This document shows, in pieces, positions 1 through 7,644 of a stretch of 64,000 nucleotides of DNA. The notes under the pieces are model-generated. The model searched no databases. It was not told the origin of the DNA and was given only the letters and a program-made list of their open reading frames with translations. Source of the DNA: Ruminococcaceae bacterium UBA3903 (GTDB lineage: Bacteria; Bacillota; Clostridia; Oscillospirales; Acutalibacteraceae); assembly GCA_002391625.1 (NCBI GenBank), contig DGFJ01000033.1, positions 22,827-86,826 of the forward strand. The letters run 5' to 3'. How positions within the stretch are numbered: the stretch's first letter is position 1; the number at the start of each line of letters is the position of its first letter. A program made the position numbers and the translations under genes.

Positions 1-1356
1 TTATCTAAATATCACAGCGGTGTGCTGATGACTCATTTATTTAGCGATGTTGGTATAATTTCCTCCAACGTAGCTGGTCTGCTGCCCACATTTGTAAATG
101 TTGTAACACGTTTGGTAACATCGTTAACATTGTTATTTTACTTTGACACCTTTTTAGGCACCATCTCATTAATAGCTGGTGTTTGCGGGCTGTCATCTAT
201 TATATTAATCAGAAAAAAAATAAAAATACTCCATAAGGATGTACAAAAACAGTCTGGTAAGCTGCGTTCTATTATGCAGGAAATTGTCACCAAGCTACTG
301 CTCATAAAAATTTTTCGTGCTGAGGACACTATGCATCAGGAGGCAGAAAAATATCAGGAAAGCTTCTTTAAATCACAGATGAAACGCAGGGGCTACACTA
401 TTACTGTAAACAACAGCTTAGGCTTGATTTTTAAGTTTGGCTACCTATTGCTTATAATCTGGGGTGCTGTGGGGCTGTTTAACGGTACATTAACATATGG
501 TACATTAACAGCCGCCATACAGCTGTCATCACAGATACAGGACCCATTTAACACGCTATCTGGCTTTGCACCTGCTTTTGCAGAAACAACCGCCTCTGCT
601 GAACGTATCATTGCCCTAGAAAACTTGGAAAATGACGATTTCACTCAGGGCATACCCAGTAATTTGTACGACAATCTAAAATGTATAGAATGCAGCAATA
701 TATCCTTTCGATATGATGCTTCCATCCACAGCAACGATAACGTTTTCAGCAATGCCCACGTTACAATAAACAAGGGTGACTTTATTGGCATTACAGGCAC
801 CTCTGGAGGTGGCAAAAGCACATTATTTTATTTAATGCTTGGCATATACGAGCCCTTGACTGGCGAAGTCAGGTTTTGTGAAAATAAAGGTAACAGCTAT
901 GCTCCATGTGATATGGCACGAAGCCTATTTTCATATGTACCACAGGGAAACTGTTTATTTACAGGTACAATCAAACAAAACATAGCTTTTTTTAGCGAAG
1001 CTATAGACGAAGAAAAGGTTATAAGGTCAGCTAAGTCTGCGTGTGCCTTGGATTTTATTAACCAGCTGCCAAATGGCTTTGATACATTATTAGGTGAAAA
1101 CGGAGTTGGCATATCAGTGGGACAGGCACAGCGTGTAGCCATTGCCAGAGCCATATACAGTGAAGCACCTATAATGCTGTTAGATGAGGCTACCAGTGCC
1201 TTGGACGTTAAAACCGAAAAACAGCTGTTAGAAAACATCAGCCATTTACATAACAAAACCTGTTTAATTGTTACCCACCGTTTAGAGGTATTGGCAATCT
1301 GTGACAGAACAATAAATATAACAGCCGACGGTAAAATTCAGGAACAACAGCTGTAA
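1..1356 (+). CDS. ABC exporter, fused permease-ATPase (5' end cut by window edge)
   Basis: This is the C-terminal part of a half-size ABC exporter. The frame is open to base 1, and the residues before the first ATG (LSKYHSGVLM) fit the usual transmembrane-domain motif, so the gene starts outside the window. Several membrane helices are followed by an ATPase domain. Counted from the ATG at base 22, that domain has Walker A (GTSGGGKST) near residues 259-267, Walker B with IMLLDEATSALD near 384, and the H-loop histidine in IVTHR. The ABC signature reads ISVGQ near 364 instead of LSGGQ, but the following QR is kept. The next gene is a nucleotidyltransferase-fold protein of a kind often found in peptide natural-product loci, so the substrate may be a peptide. 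That is inference; lipid or drug export is also possible. Confidence 0.9.
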   Translation, partial: LSKYHSGVLMTHLFSDVGIISSNVAGLLPTFVNVVTRLVTSLTLLFYFDTFLGTISLIAGVCGLSSIILIRKKIKILHKDVQKQSGKLRSIMQEIVTKLLLIKIFRAEDTMHQEAEKYQESFFKSQMKRRGYTITVNNSLGLIFKFGYLLLIIWGAVGLFNGTLTYGTLTAAIQLSSQIQDPFNTLSGFAPAFAETTASAERIIALENLENDDFTQGIPSNLYDNLKCIECSNISFRYDASIHSNDNVFSNAHVTINKGDFIGITGTSGGGKSTLFYLMLGIYEPLTGEVRFCENKGNSYAPCDMARSLFSYVPQGNCLFTGTIKQNIAFFSEAIDEEKVIRSAKSACALDFINQLPNGFDTLLGENGVGISVGQAQRVAIARAIYSEAPIMLLDEATSALDVKTEKQLLENISHLHNKTCLIVTHRLEVLAICDRTINITADGKIQEQQL

Positions 1357-1383
1357 ACCTATGGGAAAGGATATGACGCTTCT

Positions 1384-2547
1384 ATGAATACTCCCAGCTT
1401 CTCCACCCCCGCAGATTATCTAATCCATCTACTAGATTGTGCCATTAACAATAAACAGCCTGCAGAAAAGCCTAAACCGTTTTCATTTGAAAAAATATTC
1501 CATTTTGCACAGACACACAGCGTGGCTAATATTGCGTTTTACAGTATTGAAAAGCTGGTTAACAAACCGGAAAACCCATTATATTGCCAGTGGCAGGAAA
1601 CAGTAAAGCAGGCCCTTGTTCGGAACACCCTGCAACGATATGAATTTGATAAAATTATAAAAGCATTGACCAGCAACAAAATTAAGGTAATTCCATTAAA
1701 GGGCTACTGGCTACAGCCTATGTATCCTCAAATAGACTATCGCACAATGAGTGATTTGGATATATTGATAAAACCTGCTGATACCCCTAAGGCACACTCC
1801 ACTATTATAGCAAATGGCTATAACCATATGGAGGACTCTGACTTTCACATACAATACTGCAAAAAGCCATATTTTCTCCTAGAAGTACATACCAGCCTAA
1901 TGATAGAGGAAAGTGGCAAAGCCTTTTGTGATTATTACAAAAGCATATGGCATAAAACAAAACCAACTGACCCATCACCATATTGCTACAACTTAAATAT
2001 AGATGAATATTACATCTATATGCTGGTGCATCTGCACAGGCATTATGTGCTTGGCGGTACAGGCATACGGTCTATTATGGATATTTATATTTTTCTTAAA
2101 TCACAGGGTAACAGCATAAACCGAGAATACATTAACAGCACCCTAGATACTCTTGGTATATTGAACTTTGCCTTAACAGCAGAACAGCTGTCCCTCGTGT
2201 GGTTTAACAGCGGTGAAAGCACCAAGCAAACAGCAGAGATGGCACTGTACATCCTATCCTCTGGCACCTATGGCAGCTACACCAATCTAATACACAACAG
2301 CATAAGGGCTGCTGCTAAGACTGATACTAATAATACATTTATATTAAAGATTAAATACATTCTTTCACGACTGTTTCCAAAACTAAATTATATGAAACGT
2401 AGCTACACCGTTCTTGAAAAAACACCTGTTTTACTGCCTGTACTTTGGGTGTATCGACTTTTTAAGACCATATTCACCAGCAAAAAACGTGTAATAAACG
2501 AGTATAAAACCGCAGATAAAATTATAAAACAAAAACGCCCTGATTAA
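1384..2547 (+). CDS. Nucleotidyltransferase-fold family protein (PF14907 type)
   Basis: This 387-residue protein resembles the uncharacterised nucleotidyltransferase family PF14907. The visible signature is PLKGYWL near residue 102 followed by RTMSDLDILI at about 120-129, whose Asp-Leu-Asp is the likely metal-binding pair of the fold. The rest is helical with no clear signal peptide. It begins 27 bases after the ABC exporter and is probably in the same operon. An AAAGGA lies 13 bases before the ATG, a little far for a ribosome site. Proteins of this family often sit in lasso-peptide, lanthipeptide and other modified-peptide clusters, but their reaction is unknown. The C-terminus is Lys/Arg-rich, and the stop codon lies inside a terminator hairpin arm. 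Confidence 0.75.
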   Translation: MNTPSFSTPADYLIHLLDCAINNKQPAEKPKPFSFEKIFHFAQTHSVANIAFYSIEKLVNKPENPLYCQWQETVKQALVRNTLQRYEFDKIIKALTSNKIKVIPLKGYWLQPMYPQIDYRTMSDLDILIKPADTPKAHSTIIANGYNHMEDSDFHIQYCKKPYFLLEVHTSLMIEESGKAFCDYYKSIWHKTKPTDPSPYCYNLNIDEYYIYMLVHLHRHYVLGGTGIRSIMDIYIFLKSQGNSINREYINSTLDTLGILNFALTAEQLSLVWFNSGESTKQTAEMALYILSSGTYGSYTNLIHNSIRAAAKTDTNNTFILKIKYILSRLFPKLNYMKRSYTVLEKTPVLLPVLWVYRLFKTIFTSKKRVINEYKTADKIIKQKRPD

Positions 2548-2573
2548 TACAGCTTTCACCGTATTAATCAGGG
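2538..2573. terminator. Bidirectional terminator between nucleotidyltransferase and leuD
   Basis: A perfect 13-bp inverted repeat (arms CCCTGATTAATAC and its complement, 2538-2550 and 2561-2573) has a 10-base loop. The minus-strand copy is followed by CGTTTTTGTTTT and would end the leuCD transcript. The plus-strand copy has a weaker T-rich tail. It overlaps the stop codon of the upstream gene. Confidence 0.8.
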
Positions 2574-2753
2574 TATATCTTTTGTGGTTTATTTTCAATA
2601 GCTGGAGCAATCCCAACATGAAAAAGATATTAAAGCGACAGGCTTACACTGTCCCTTATTTTAATATGCTGGGTTTTACATTTTCCCTAGGCTCTGTTCC
2701 CTTGCTCAAGCTTTGAGAATAAAACTTCTTTTATTAATAACCTTTTTAATTAA

Positions 2754-3233
2754 TTACATAATAGAGTTTAGCAAACCGCCCTTTGTAATGATGTTCTGTA
2801 TAAACTCTGGGAAAGGCTCTGCCTGATAGGTTTTGCCTGTTGTTTCATTGGTAATAACGCCTGTATCAAAGCTTACGCTAACCCTGTCACCGTTTTTTAT
2901 ATCCCTTGCGGCCTCATCACACTCTAGTATTGGCAGCCCAATATTAATAGAGTTTCTGTAAAAAATACGGGCAAAGGTAGAAGCGATAACGCAGGAAATA
3001 CCAGATGCCTTTATAGCAATGGGTGCGTGTTCTCTGGAAGAACCACAGCCAAAGTTTTTCTCTGCAACCATGATATCACCGTCTTTTACGTTGTTTACAA
3101 AAGCCTTGTCAATATCCTCCATACAATGAGCGGCCAGCTCCTTATGTGAAGCAGTATTTAAATATCTAGCAGGGATAATTACGTCTGTATCTACGTTATC
3201 ACCGTACTTATGAACTGTACCCTGTGCAATCAT
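2754..3233 (-). CDS. leuD: 3-isopropylmalate dehydratase small subunit
   Basis: This is the small subunit of isopropylmalate isomerase, which interconverts 2- and 3-isopropylmalate in leucine biosynthesis in the cytoplasm. The 159-residue length fits the short LeuD type. Visible family motifs are DTDVIIPARYLN near residues 15-26 and NFGCGSSREHAP near 59-70, the swivelling-domain loop that contributes to the active site. It follows leuC by 46 bases on the same strand, with AAAAGGA eight or nine bases before the ATG. leuA and leuB are not in the window. A homoaconitase-type paralogue is possible in principle, but the pairing and lengths favour LeuD. Confidence 0.93.
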   Translation of the reverse strand: MIAQGTVHKYGDNVDTDVIIPARYLNTASHKELAAHCMEDIDKAFVNNVKDGDIMVAEKNFGCGSSREHAPIAIKASGISCVIASTFARIFYRNSINIGLPILECDEAARDIKNGDRVSVSFDTGVITNETTGKTYQAEPFPEFIQNIITKGGLLNSIM

Positions 3234-3279
3234 TTATATCATTCCTTTTCTATAATTTAGTAGCTATGCTATAATATAA

Positions 3280-4551
3280 TTAAACGTCCTCACAAACATC
3301 CCAAGGATTGGCAATGTAACCCTTAATAGCGCTGGCAGCGGCTACCGCTGGGCTGGCCAAATACACCTCAGAATCCACATGACCCATCCTGCCAACAAAA
3401 TTTCTGTTAGTTGTAGATACTGCACGCTCACCCTGTGCCAAAATACCCATATGACCGCCTAGACATGGTCCACAGGTAGGTGTAGAAACAACAGCACCAG
3501 CACCAATAAATATGTCAAACAAGCCCTCGTGCATAGCGTCTAACCAAATTTGCTGTGTGCCGGGGAAAATAATACAGCGTACACCCTTAGCAATTTTTTT
3601 CCCCTTCATTACCTCAGCTGCTGCACGCAGGTCTGTAATACGGCCATTGGTACATGAACCAATAACAACCTGTTGAATTTTCACCTGACCAACCTCGTCG
3701 ATGGTTTTGGTGTTTTCTGGCAAATGAGGAAATGCAACAGTAGGTCTAATCTGGGACAAATCTATTTTGTAAACCTCATCATACTGTGCATCAGCATCAG
3801 CTGTAAACTCTACTGGTGTACCTTGAAAACGGCCATTTGTATACGCTCTGGTGATATCATCTACTGGAAAAATACCGTTTTTAGCACCAGCCTCAATAGC
3901 CATGTTGGCAATACACAGTCTGTCGTCAATATTCAAATATTGCAGACCGTCGCCGCTAAACTCCATTGACTTGTATAATGCACCGTCAACGCCAATTTTG
4001 CCTATAATGTGCAGTATAACATCCTTGCCACTAACAAAGCGTTGTGGCTTACCTGTTAATTCAAACTTTATAGCTGATGGTACCTTAAACCAAGCCTTAC
4101 CGCTAATCATACCGGCCGCCATATCAGTTGAGCCTACACCTGTTGAAAAAGCACCCAACGCCCCGTATGTACAGGTATGAGAGTCAGCACCTATACACAA
4201 TGTACCAGGACCTACCAAGCCTTTTTCTGGCAGTAAAGCGTGTTCAATGCCCATTTCGCCTACGTCCATATAATTTTTTATATCATATTTATCAGCAAAG
4301 CTACGTACCTGCTGGCACTGCTGTGCTGCCTTAATATCCTTGTTTGGTGTAAAGTGATCCATAATCATAGCTATTTTGCTATTATCAAAAACCCTTGTTG
4401 CGTTGCAGTCCTCGAAAACATTAATAGCTACAGGTGATGTTACATCATTACCCAACACCATATCCAGCTTAGCCTCTATTAGCTGACCCGCCTTAACCTG
4501 TGGTAATCCTGCGTGTGCTGCCAATATTTTCTGTGACATTGTCATACCCAT
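3280..4551 (-). CDS. leuC: 3-isopropylmalate dehydratase large subunit
   Basis: This is the aconitase-type large subunit that carries the [4Fe-4S] cluster of isopropylmalate isomerase. The three cluster cysteines are visible at Cys300 (GSCTNG), Cys360 and Cys363 (PTCGPCLGG). DHFTPNKD near residue 65 and GADSHTCTYG near 121 are also family motifs. The 423-residue length matches the HacA/LeuC subgroup common in clostridia and archaea, shorter than the roughly 470 residues of the E. coli enzyme. An AGGAGGA nine bases upstream fixes the ATG. It is divergent from the Crp/Fnr gene, with which it shares a 144-base control region. Confidence 0.94.
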   Translation of the reverse strand: MGMTMSQKILAAHAGLPQVKAGQLIEAKLDMVLGNDVTSPVAINVFEDCNATRVFDNSKIAMIMDHFTPNKDIKAAQQCQQVRSFADKYDIKNYMDVGEMGIEHALLPEKGLVGPGTLCIGADSHTCTYGALGAFSTGVGSTDMAAGMISGKAWFKVPSAIKFELTGKPQRFVSGKDVILHIIGKIGVDGALYKSMEFSGDGLQYLNIDDRLCIANMAIEAGAKNGIFPVDDITRAYTNGRFQGTPVEFTADADAQYDEVYKIDLSQIRPTVAFPHLPENTKTIDEVGQVKIQQVVIGSCTNGRITDLRAAAEVMKGKKIAKGVRCIIFPGTQQIWLDAMHEGLFDIFIGAGAVVSTPTCGPCLGGHMGILAQGERAVSTTNRNFVGRMGHVDSEVYLASPAVAAASAIKGYIANPWDVCEDV

Positions 4552-4607
4552 AATAAAAAATCCTCCTGTTATAAATTGGGTAACGCCTGCAAGCTCTTTA
4601 CCCTTCG

Positions 4608-4639
4608 TTGATAAAATTATCCCACAGTTCTTGATAAAA
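4608..4639. promoter_or_regulatory. Direct repeat TTGATAAAA, possible regulator site
   Basis: TTGATAAAA occurs at 4608-4616 and again at 4631-4639, 23 bases apart, between the divergent leuC and Crp/Fnr genes. The second copy overlaps the -35 box of the Crp/Fnr promoter and sits in a TTCTT-n5-AAGAA dyad. TTGAT is also the half-site of FNR-family operators, so autoregulation is plausible but unproven. Confidence 0.35.
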
Positions 4640-4660
4640 GAATGTAAACTATGTTACAAT
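4631..4660 (+). promoter_or_regulatory. Promoter of the Crp/Fnr regulator gene
   Basis: The -35 box TTGATA (4631-4636) and -10 box TACAAT (4655-4660) are 18 bases apart. A leader of about 30 bases follows before the TTG start at 4696. Confidence 0.6.
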
Positions 4661-4695
4661 CTAAATAAGTAAAATAACTTTGTGGAGGTACGCCA

Positions 4696-5364
4696 TTGGA
4701 ACAGCAAAACCTTTTGCACGGAATAGACTATACACCACTGTCCAAGGAAGCGGAGGAGATATTTCACAGCTTTCAAACGCAACGCAGCTACAAAAAAAAC
4801 GCTACTGTTTACAGTCAAGGCGAACAGGCCGACTGTTTTTATTACCTTAAAAAAGGTCAGGTAAAGATTTTTTTCAACTCTGCCGATGGTATGGAAAAAA
4901 CCTTATCACTGGTAGGTGCTGGCAGCATACTGGGAGAAGCGGCATTTTTTGATGGTAAGCCAAGGGTATCCTCTGCCAAGGCGGTAGAACCATCCGTAAT
5001 AGTATCCATAGACAAGGCACAGCTGTTAAATAAATTCCGAGAAAAGCCACATTTGGCAATGCTGTTATTAACATTACAGGCACAATCTATCCGAATGCTG
5101 TCTGCCCATGTTTCCAGCATCACCTTTTCACAGGCTGACTGCCGTATAGCAGGGATTTTATTACAATCTAAAAATACATCACACGGTATTAAAGCTGTTA
5201 ACCTAACCCATGAGGAAATAGGCAACATGGCAGGTGTTTCAAGAGTAACCGTTAGTAAGATTTTAAACCAGTTTGCCAAAAAAGGGTACATCGACACCGC
5301 CTACAGGTCGGTTATTATTAAGGATACAGCTGCATTAGAGGCTATTGCAAGTATAGATTATTAA
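4696..5364 (+). CDS. Crp/Fnr family transcriptional regulator
   Basis: This 222-residue regulator has an N-terminal cyclic-nucleotide-binding-type beta-roll (about residues 20-130) and a C-terminal winged helix. The recognition region reads NMAGVSRVTVSKILNQF near 177-193. The start is TTG, with TGGAGG seven bases upstream; no in-frame ATG has a comparable site. No cysteine cluster of the FNR iron-sulphur type is visible at the N-terminus, so a small ligand or redox-independent signal is more likely than oxygen sensing by Fe-S. It is divergent from leuC and followed 152 bases later by a MATE exporter, which it may control. The ligand cannot be told from sequence. Confidence 0.88.
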   Translation: MEQQNLLHGIDYTPLSKEAEEIFHSFQTQRSYKKNATVYSQGEQADCFYYLKKGQVKIFFNSADGMEKTLSLVGAGSILGEAAFFDGKPRVSSAKAVEPSVIVSIDKAQLLNKFREKPHLAMLLLTLQAQSIRMLSAHVSSITFSQADCRIAGILLQSKNTSHGIKAVNLTHEEIGNMAGVSRVTVSKILNQFAKKGYIDTAYRSVIIKDTAALEAIASIDY

Positions 5365-5378
5365 ATAACAGTGGTAAC

Positions 5379-5438
5379 TATAAATTTATAATCCCCAAAC
5401 GCTATTACCCATTTGTGTATTTTAGTTATAAATTTATA
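5379..5438. promoter_or_regulatory. Two identical palindromes TATAAATTTATA ahead of the MATE gene
   Basis: The 12-base palindrome TATAAATTTATA occurs at 5379-5390 and 5427-5438, 48 bases apart, between the Crp/Fnr and MATE genes. A third exact copy lies at 14678-14689. The arrangement suggests a paired operator, although AT-rich DNA can produce such words by chance. Confidence 0.35.
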
Positions 5439-5449
5439 CGTCTACCCAC

Positions 5450-5477
5450 TTGATTTCACCACATTTTATGTTACTAT
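5450..5477 (+). promoter_or_regulatory. Putative promoter of the MATE gene
   Basis: TTGATT (5450-5455) and TACTAT (5472-5477) are 16 bases apart, with a leader of about 35 bases. It lies just downstream of the palindrome pair. Confidence 0.5.
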
Positions 5478-5516
5478 CAGTATGTAAAAATTTTATACAT
5501 AAAGGTAGTGAAGGGT

Positions 5517-6863
5517 ATGACAAATAATAAAAAGCAAGGCTTCTACTGGGAAATGCTGCATATTGGCGTTCCTATCACCTTGCAAAGCATTTTCGCCGCC
5601 TCGTTTAGCGTTATAGACCAGCTAATGGTTGGACAGCTGGGAACCACCAGCATAGCCGCTGGTGGCTTGGGTGGAAAATTCGCCTCGCTGTTTATGGTGT
5701 CCATAACAGCTGTGGGTACAGTAGCGTCTATACTAATTTCCCAATTTTACGGTAAAAGGGATAACAAGGGTATAGGTAAAAGCTTTGCTATTAACCTGCT
5801 GTTGGGGTTGATTATAGCTGGTATATTCACCACTATTACTATTGTAATCCCCAGCCAAATATCAGCCCTATATACCAACGATATACCCACCTGTACAGCT
5901 GCCGCATCATATTTACAGATTGTTGCTGTTGGTTTTTTTCCCTATGCCCTAACGTTAATGATGTCTTCACATCTACGAAGCGTAGGCTACAGCCGTTATC
6001 CCATGATAGCTGGTATAGTTTCTGTCATTGTAAATATTTTTGGCAACTATGTGCTAATATTTGGTATGCTAGGTTTTCCAAAAATGGGTTTAAACGGTGC
6101 AGCTATAGCCACCACCATTTCAAAATTCGCAGAAACTCTAGTAATCTTTATTTTATACTTAAAATACAGACATAAGGCCGGCTTTCATCAGGGGATTATC
6201 ACCATACCGGACAAAAGCTTTCTTAAAAAAACCTTGCTTATACTAGCACCATTATTACTAACGGAATTTTCCTGGGGGCTGGGTGAAAACATTTACGCTG
6301 TTATATATGGCAGAATAGGGGCTGACGCTTTAGCCGCTATGACCCTTACAAACCCTGTACAAGGTATGTTAGTAGGAATGTTTACTGGTGTATCCTCCGC
6401 TGCAGCGGTTATGATAGGCAACCGTTTAGGCAGAAATCAATTTGAACAGGGGTACGGGGACTCAAAACGTTTTATGAGGATTGCCTTTATGGGCGGTATA
6501 ATATTAGGGGGTATTTTAGCTTTAACAGCGCCCTTGTATGCTGGGCTGTTTAATGTTGAAGATGACATAAAGATTACATCCACCTATATTTTGTATGGCT
6601 TCGCTTCGGTTTTATTTGTAAAAATTTTAAATATGACATTAGGGGGCGGAATATTACGCAGCGGAGGTAACACCAAATACACCTTAATAATTGATGCAAT
6701 AGGTACATGGATAGTAGGTATTCCTTTAGGCTTGCTGACAGCCTATGTATTTCAGCTGCCTGTGTACTGGGTATACTTTATTTTATCCATGGAAGAATGT
6801 GTACGCCTAATATTAAGTCTAATAGTGTTTAAACGTAAAAAATGGATGAAAAATCTAACATGA
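5517..6863 (+). CDS. MATE family multidrug/metabolite exporter
   Basis: This is a membrane transporter of the MATE family, with about twelve hydrophobic helices over 448 residues and the usual two-fold pattern. Members extrude cationic drugs or metabolites using Na+ or H+ gradients. The early segment with SVIDQLMVGQLG is typical of helix 1. A longer reading begins at GTG 5508, but AAAGGTAGTGA at 5501-5511 is better spaced for ATG 5517, so that start is preferred. Hairpins follow directly after the stop. Substrate and coupling ion cannot be read from the sequence; location beside a regulator gene hints at inducible expression. Confidence 0.9.
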   Translation: MTNNKKQGFYWEMLHIGVPITLQSIFAASFSVIDQLMVGQLGTTSIAAGGLGGKFASLFMVSITAVGTVASILISQFYGKRDNKGIGKSFAINLLLGLIIAGIFTTITIVIPSQISALYTNDIPTCTAAASYLQIVAVGFFPYALTLMMSSHLRSVGYSRYPMIAGIVSVIVNIFGNYVLIFGMLGFPKMGLNGAAIATTISKFAETLVIFILYLKYRHKAGFHQGIITIPDKSFLKKTLLILAPLLLTEFSWGLGENIYAVIYGRIGADALAAMTLTNPVQGMLVGMFTGVSSAAAVMIGNRLGRNQFEQGYGDSKRFMRIAFMGGIILGGILALTAPLYAGLFNVEDDIKITSTYILYGFASVLFVKILNMTLGGGILRSGGNTKYTLIIDAIGTWIVGIPLGLLTAYVFQLPVYWVYFILSMEECVRLILSLIVFKRKKWMKNLT

Positions 6864-6937
6864 AAATTTCATCCATTGTCTTAATTGCTAAAACAGTGCC
6901 ATCTTGGATTTTTACTCCTAGGTGGCACTGTTTATTT
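6841..6937 (+). terminator. Tandem hairpins ending the MATE transcript
   Basis: A first inverted repeat (6841-6851 with 6867-6877) overlaps the MATE stop codon. A second, AACAGTGCCA at 6892-6901 with its complement at 6923-6932, has an inner imperfect stem and is followed by TATTTTAT. The second is the likely intrinsic terminator. Confidence 0.75.
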
Positions 6938-7015
6938 TATGGTTATATGTGGATTGTTAAATACCTTTACCCTTAATTGTAAATTCGTTGCCGATTAAGG
7001 CTTATTCACACAAAA

Positions 7016-7573
7016 TTATTTTTTATATTCCTCTGCCAATATAGAGAAAAACAGTCTGTCTACATAACCGCCTTCAAAATAAAAATAATCCCTTAAAGCA
7101 CCCTCGTATGTAAATCCACACTTTTCTATAACTCTCTTGGATTTTGCATTTATGGATTTTGTGCAAATCTGCACCTTGTGAAGGTGTATGCTATCAAAGC
7201 CAAAGCTAACAACAGCCCTTGTAGCCTCTGTAGCATAGCCTTTGTTTTGAAAAGCCGTTCCTATACAATACTCTATCTCCCCAAAGTGGTTTTTGTTATC
7301 CACTAAAAAATACGCTATCTGTCCTATACACTGATTATTTTCCTTTAAAATGACTGCCCATCTGTAATAATCACTTTTTTCATACGAGGTTATATACTTA
7401 TCTAACAGCTGTTTAACCTCTGCCCTTGTAGAATATACAGGCTCGCTGTACATTTTTTGTACAGTCTCGTCACTTATCCAATATTTTAGCATAGCATGGT
7501 CGTCAGCATATCTAAACCGCCTTAACATCAGCCGTTCTGTTTCTATTGTCTGTGTGCCAATATGTGTAAGCAT
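7016..7573 (-). CDS. GNAT N-acetyltransferase, RimJ/RimL-like
   Basis: This 185-residue cytoplasmic protein has the GNAT fold. ETERLMLRRFRYADD near the N-terminus and the acetyl-CoA-binding stretch around residues 105-120 (IGTAFQNKGYATEA) match the RimJ/RimL branch that acetylates protein N-termini or small amines. GGAGG lies seven bases before the ATG. It starts only 29 bases after the secA terminator hairpin, which leaves no obvious room for a promoter of its own, so it may depend on read-through from secA. The substrate is unknown. Confidence 0.88.
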   Translation of the reverse strand: MLTHIGTQTIETERLMLRRFRYADDHAMLKYWISDETVQKMYSEPVYSTRAEVKQLLDKYITSYEKSDYYRWAVILKENNQCIGQIAYFLVDNKNHFGEIEYCIGTAFQNKGYATEATRAVVSFGFDSIHLHKVQICTKSINAKSKRVIEKCGFTYEGALRDYFYFEGGYVDRLFFSILAEEYKK

Positions 7574-7592
7574 GGATTAACCTCCTTTAAGT

Positions 7593-7633
7593 AAAAAAGC
7601 AGAGGGGTGGCAGGTAATAGCCCTGTCACCCCT
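7593..7633 (-). terminator. secA terminator/attenuator-like hairpin
   Basis: On the minus strand an AGGGGTGACAGG arm pairs with CCTGCCACCCCT across a short loop, followed after two to four bases by TTTTTT. The stem ends 29 bases before the GNAT start codon. Confidence 0.78.
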
Positions 7634-7644
7634 TATCATAAATA

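Noticed and set aside
22..24. ATG at base 22 as the start of the ABC exporter
   Set aside because: The reading frame is open to base 1 and the residues before this ATG continue the expected membrane-domain motif, so the gene is truncated by the window.
897..1256. 119-residue minus-strand ORF opposite the ABC ATPase domain
   Set aside because: It is antisense to the Walker motifs and has no independent support.
4857..5297. 146-residue minus-strand ORF opposite the Crp/Fnr gene
   Set aside because: It is a shadow of the real gene: no ribosome site, no recognisable protein, and coding-strand conservation is clear.
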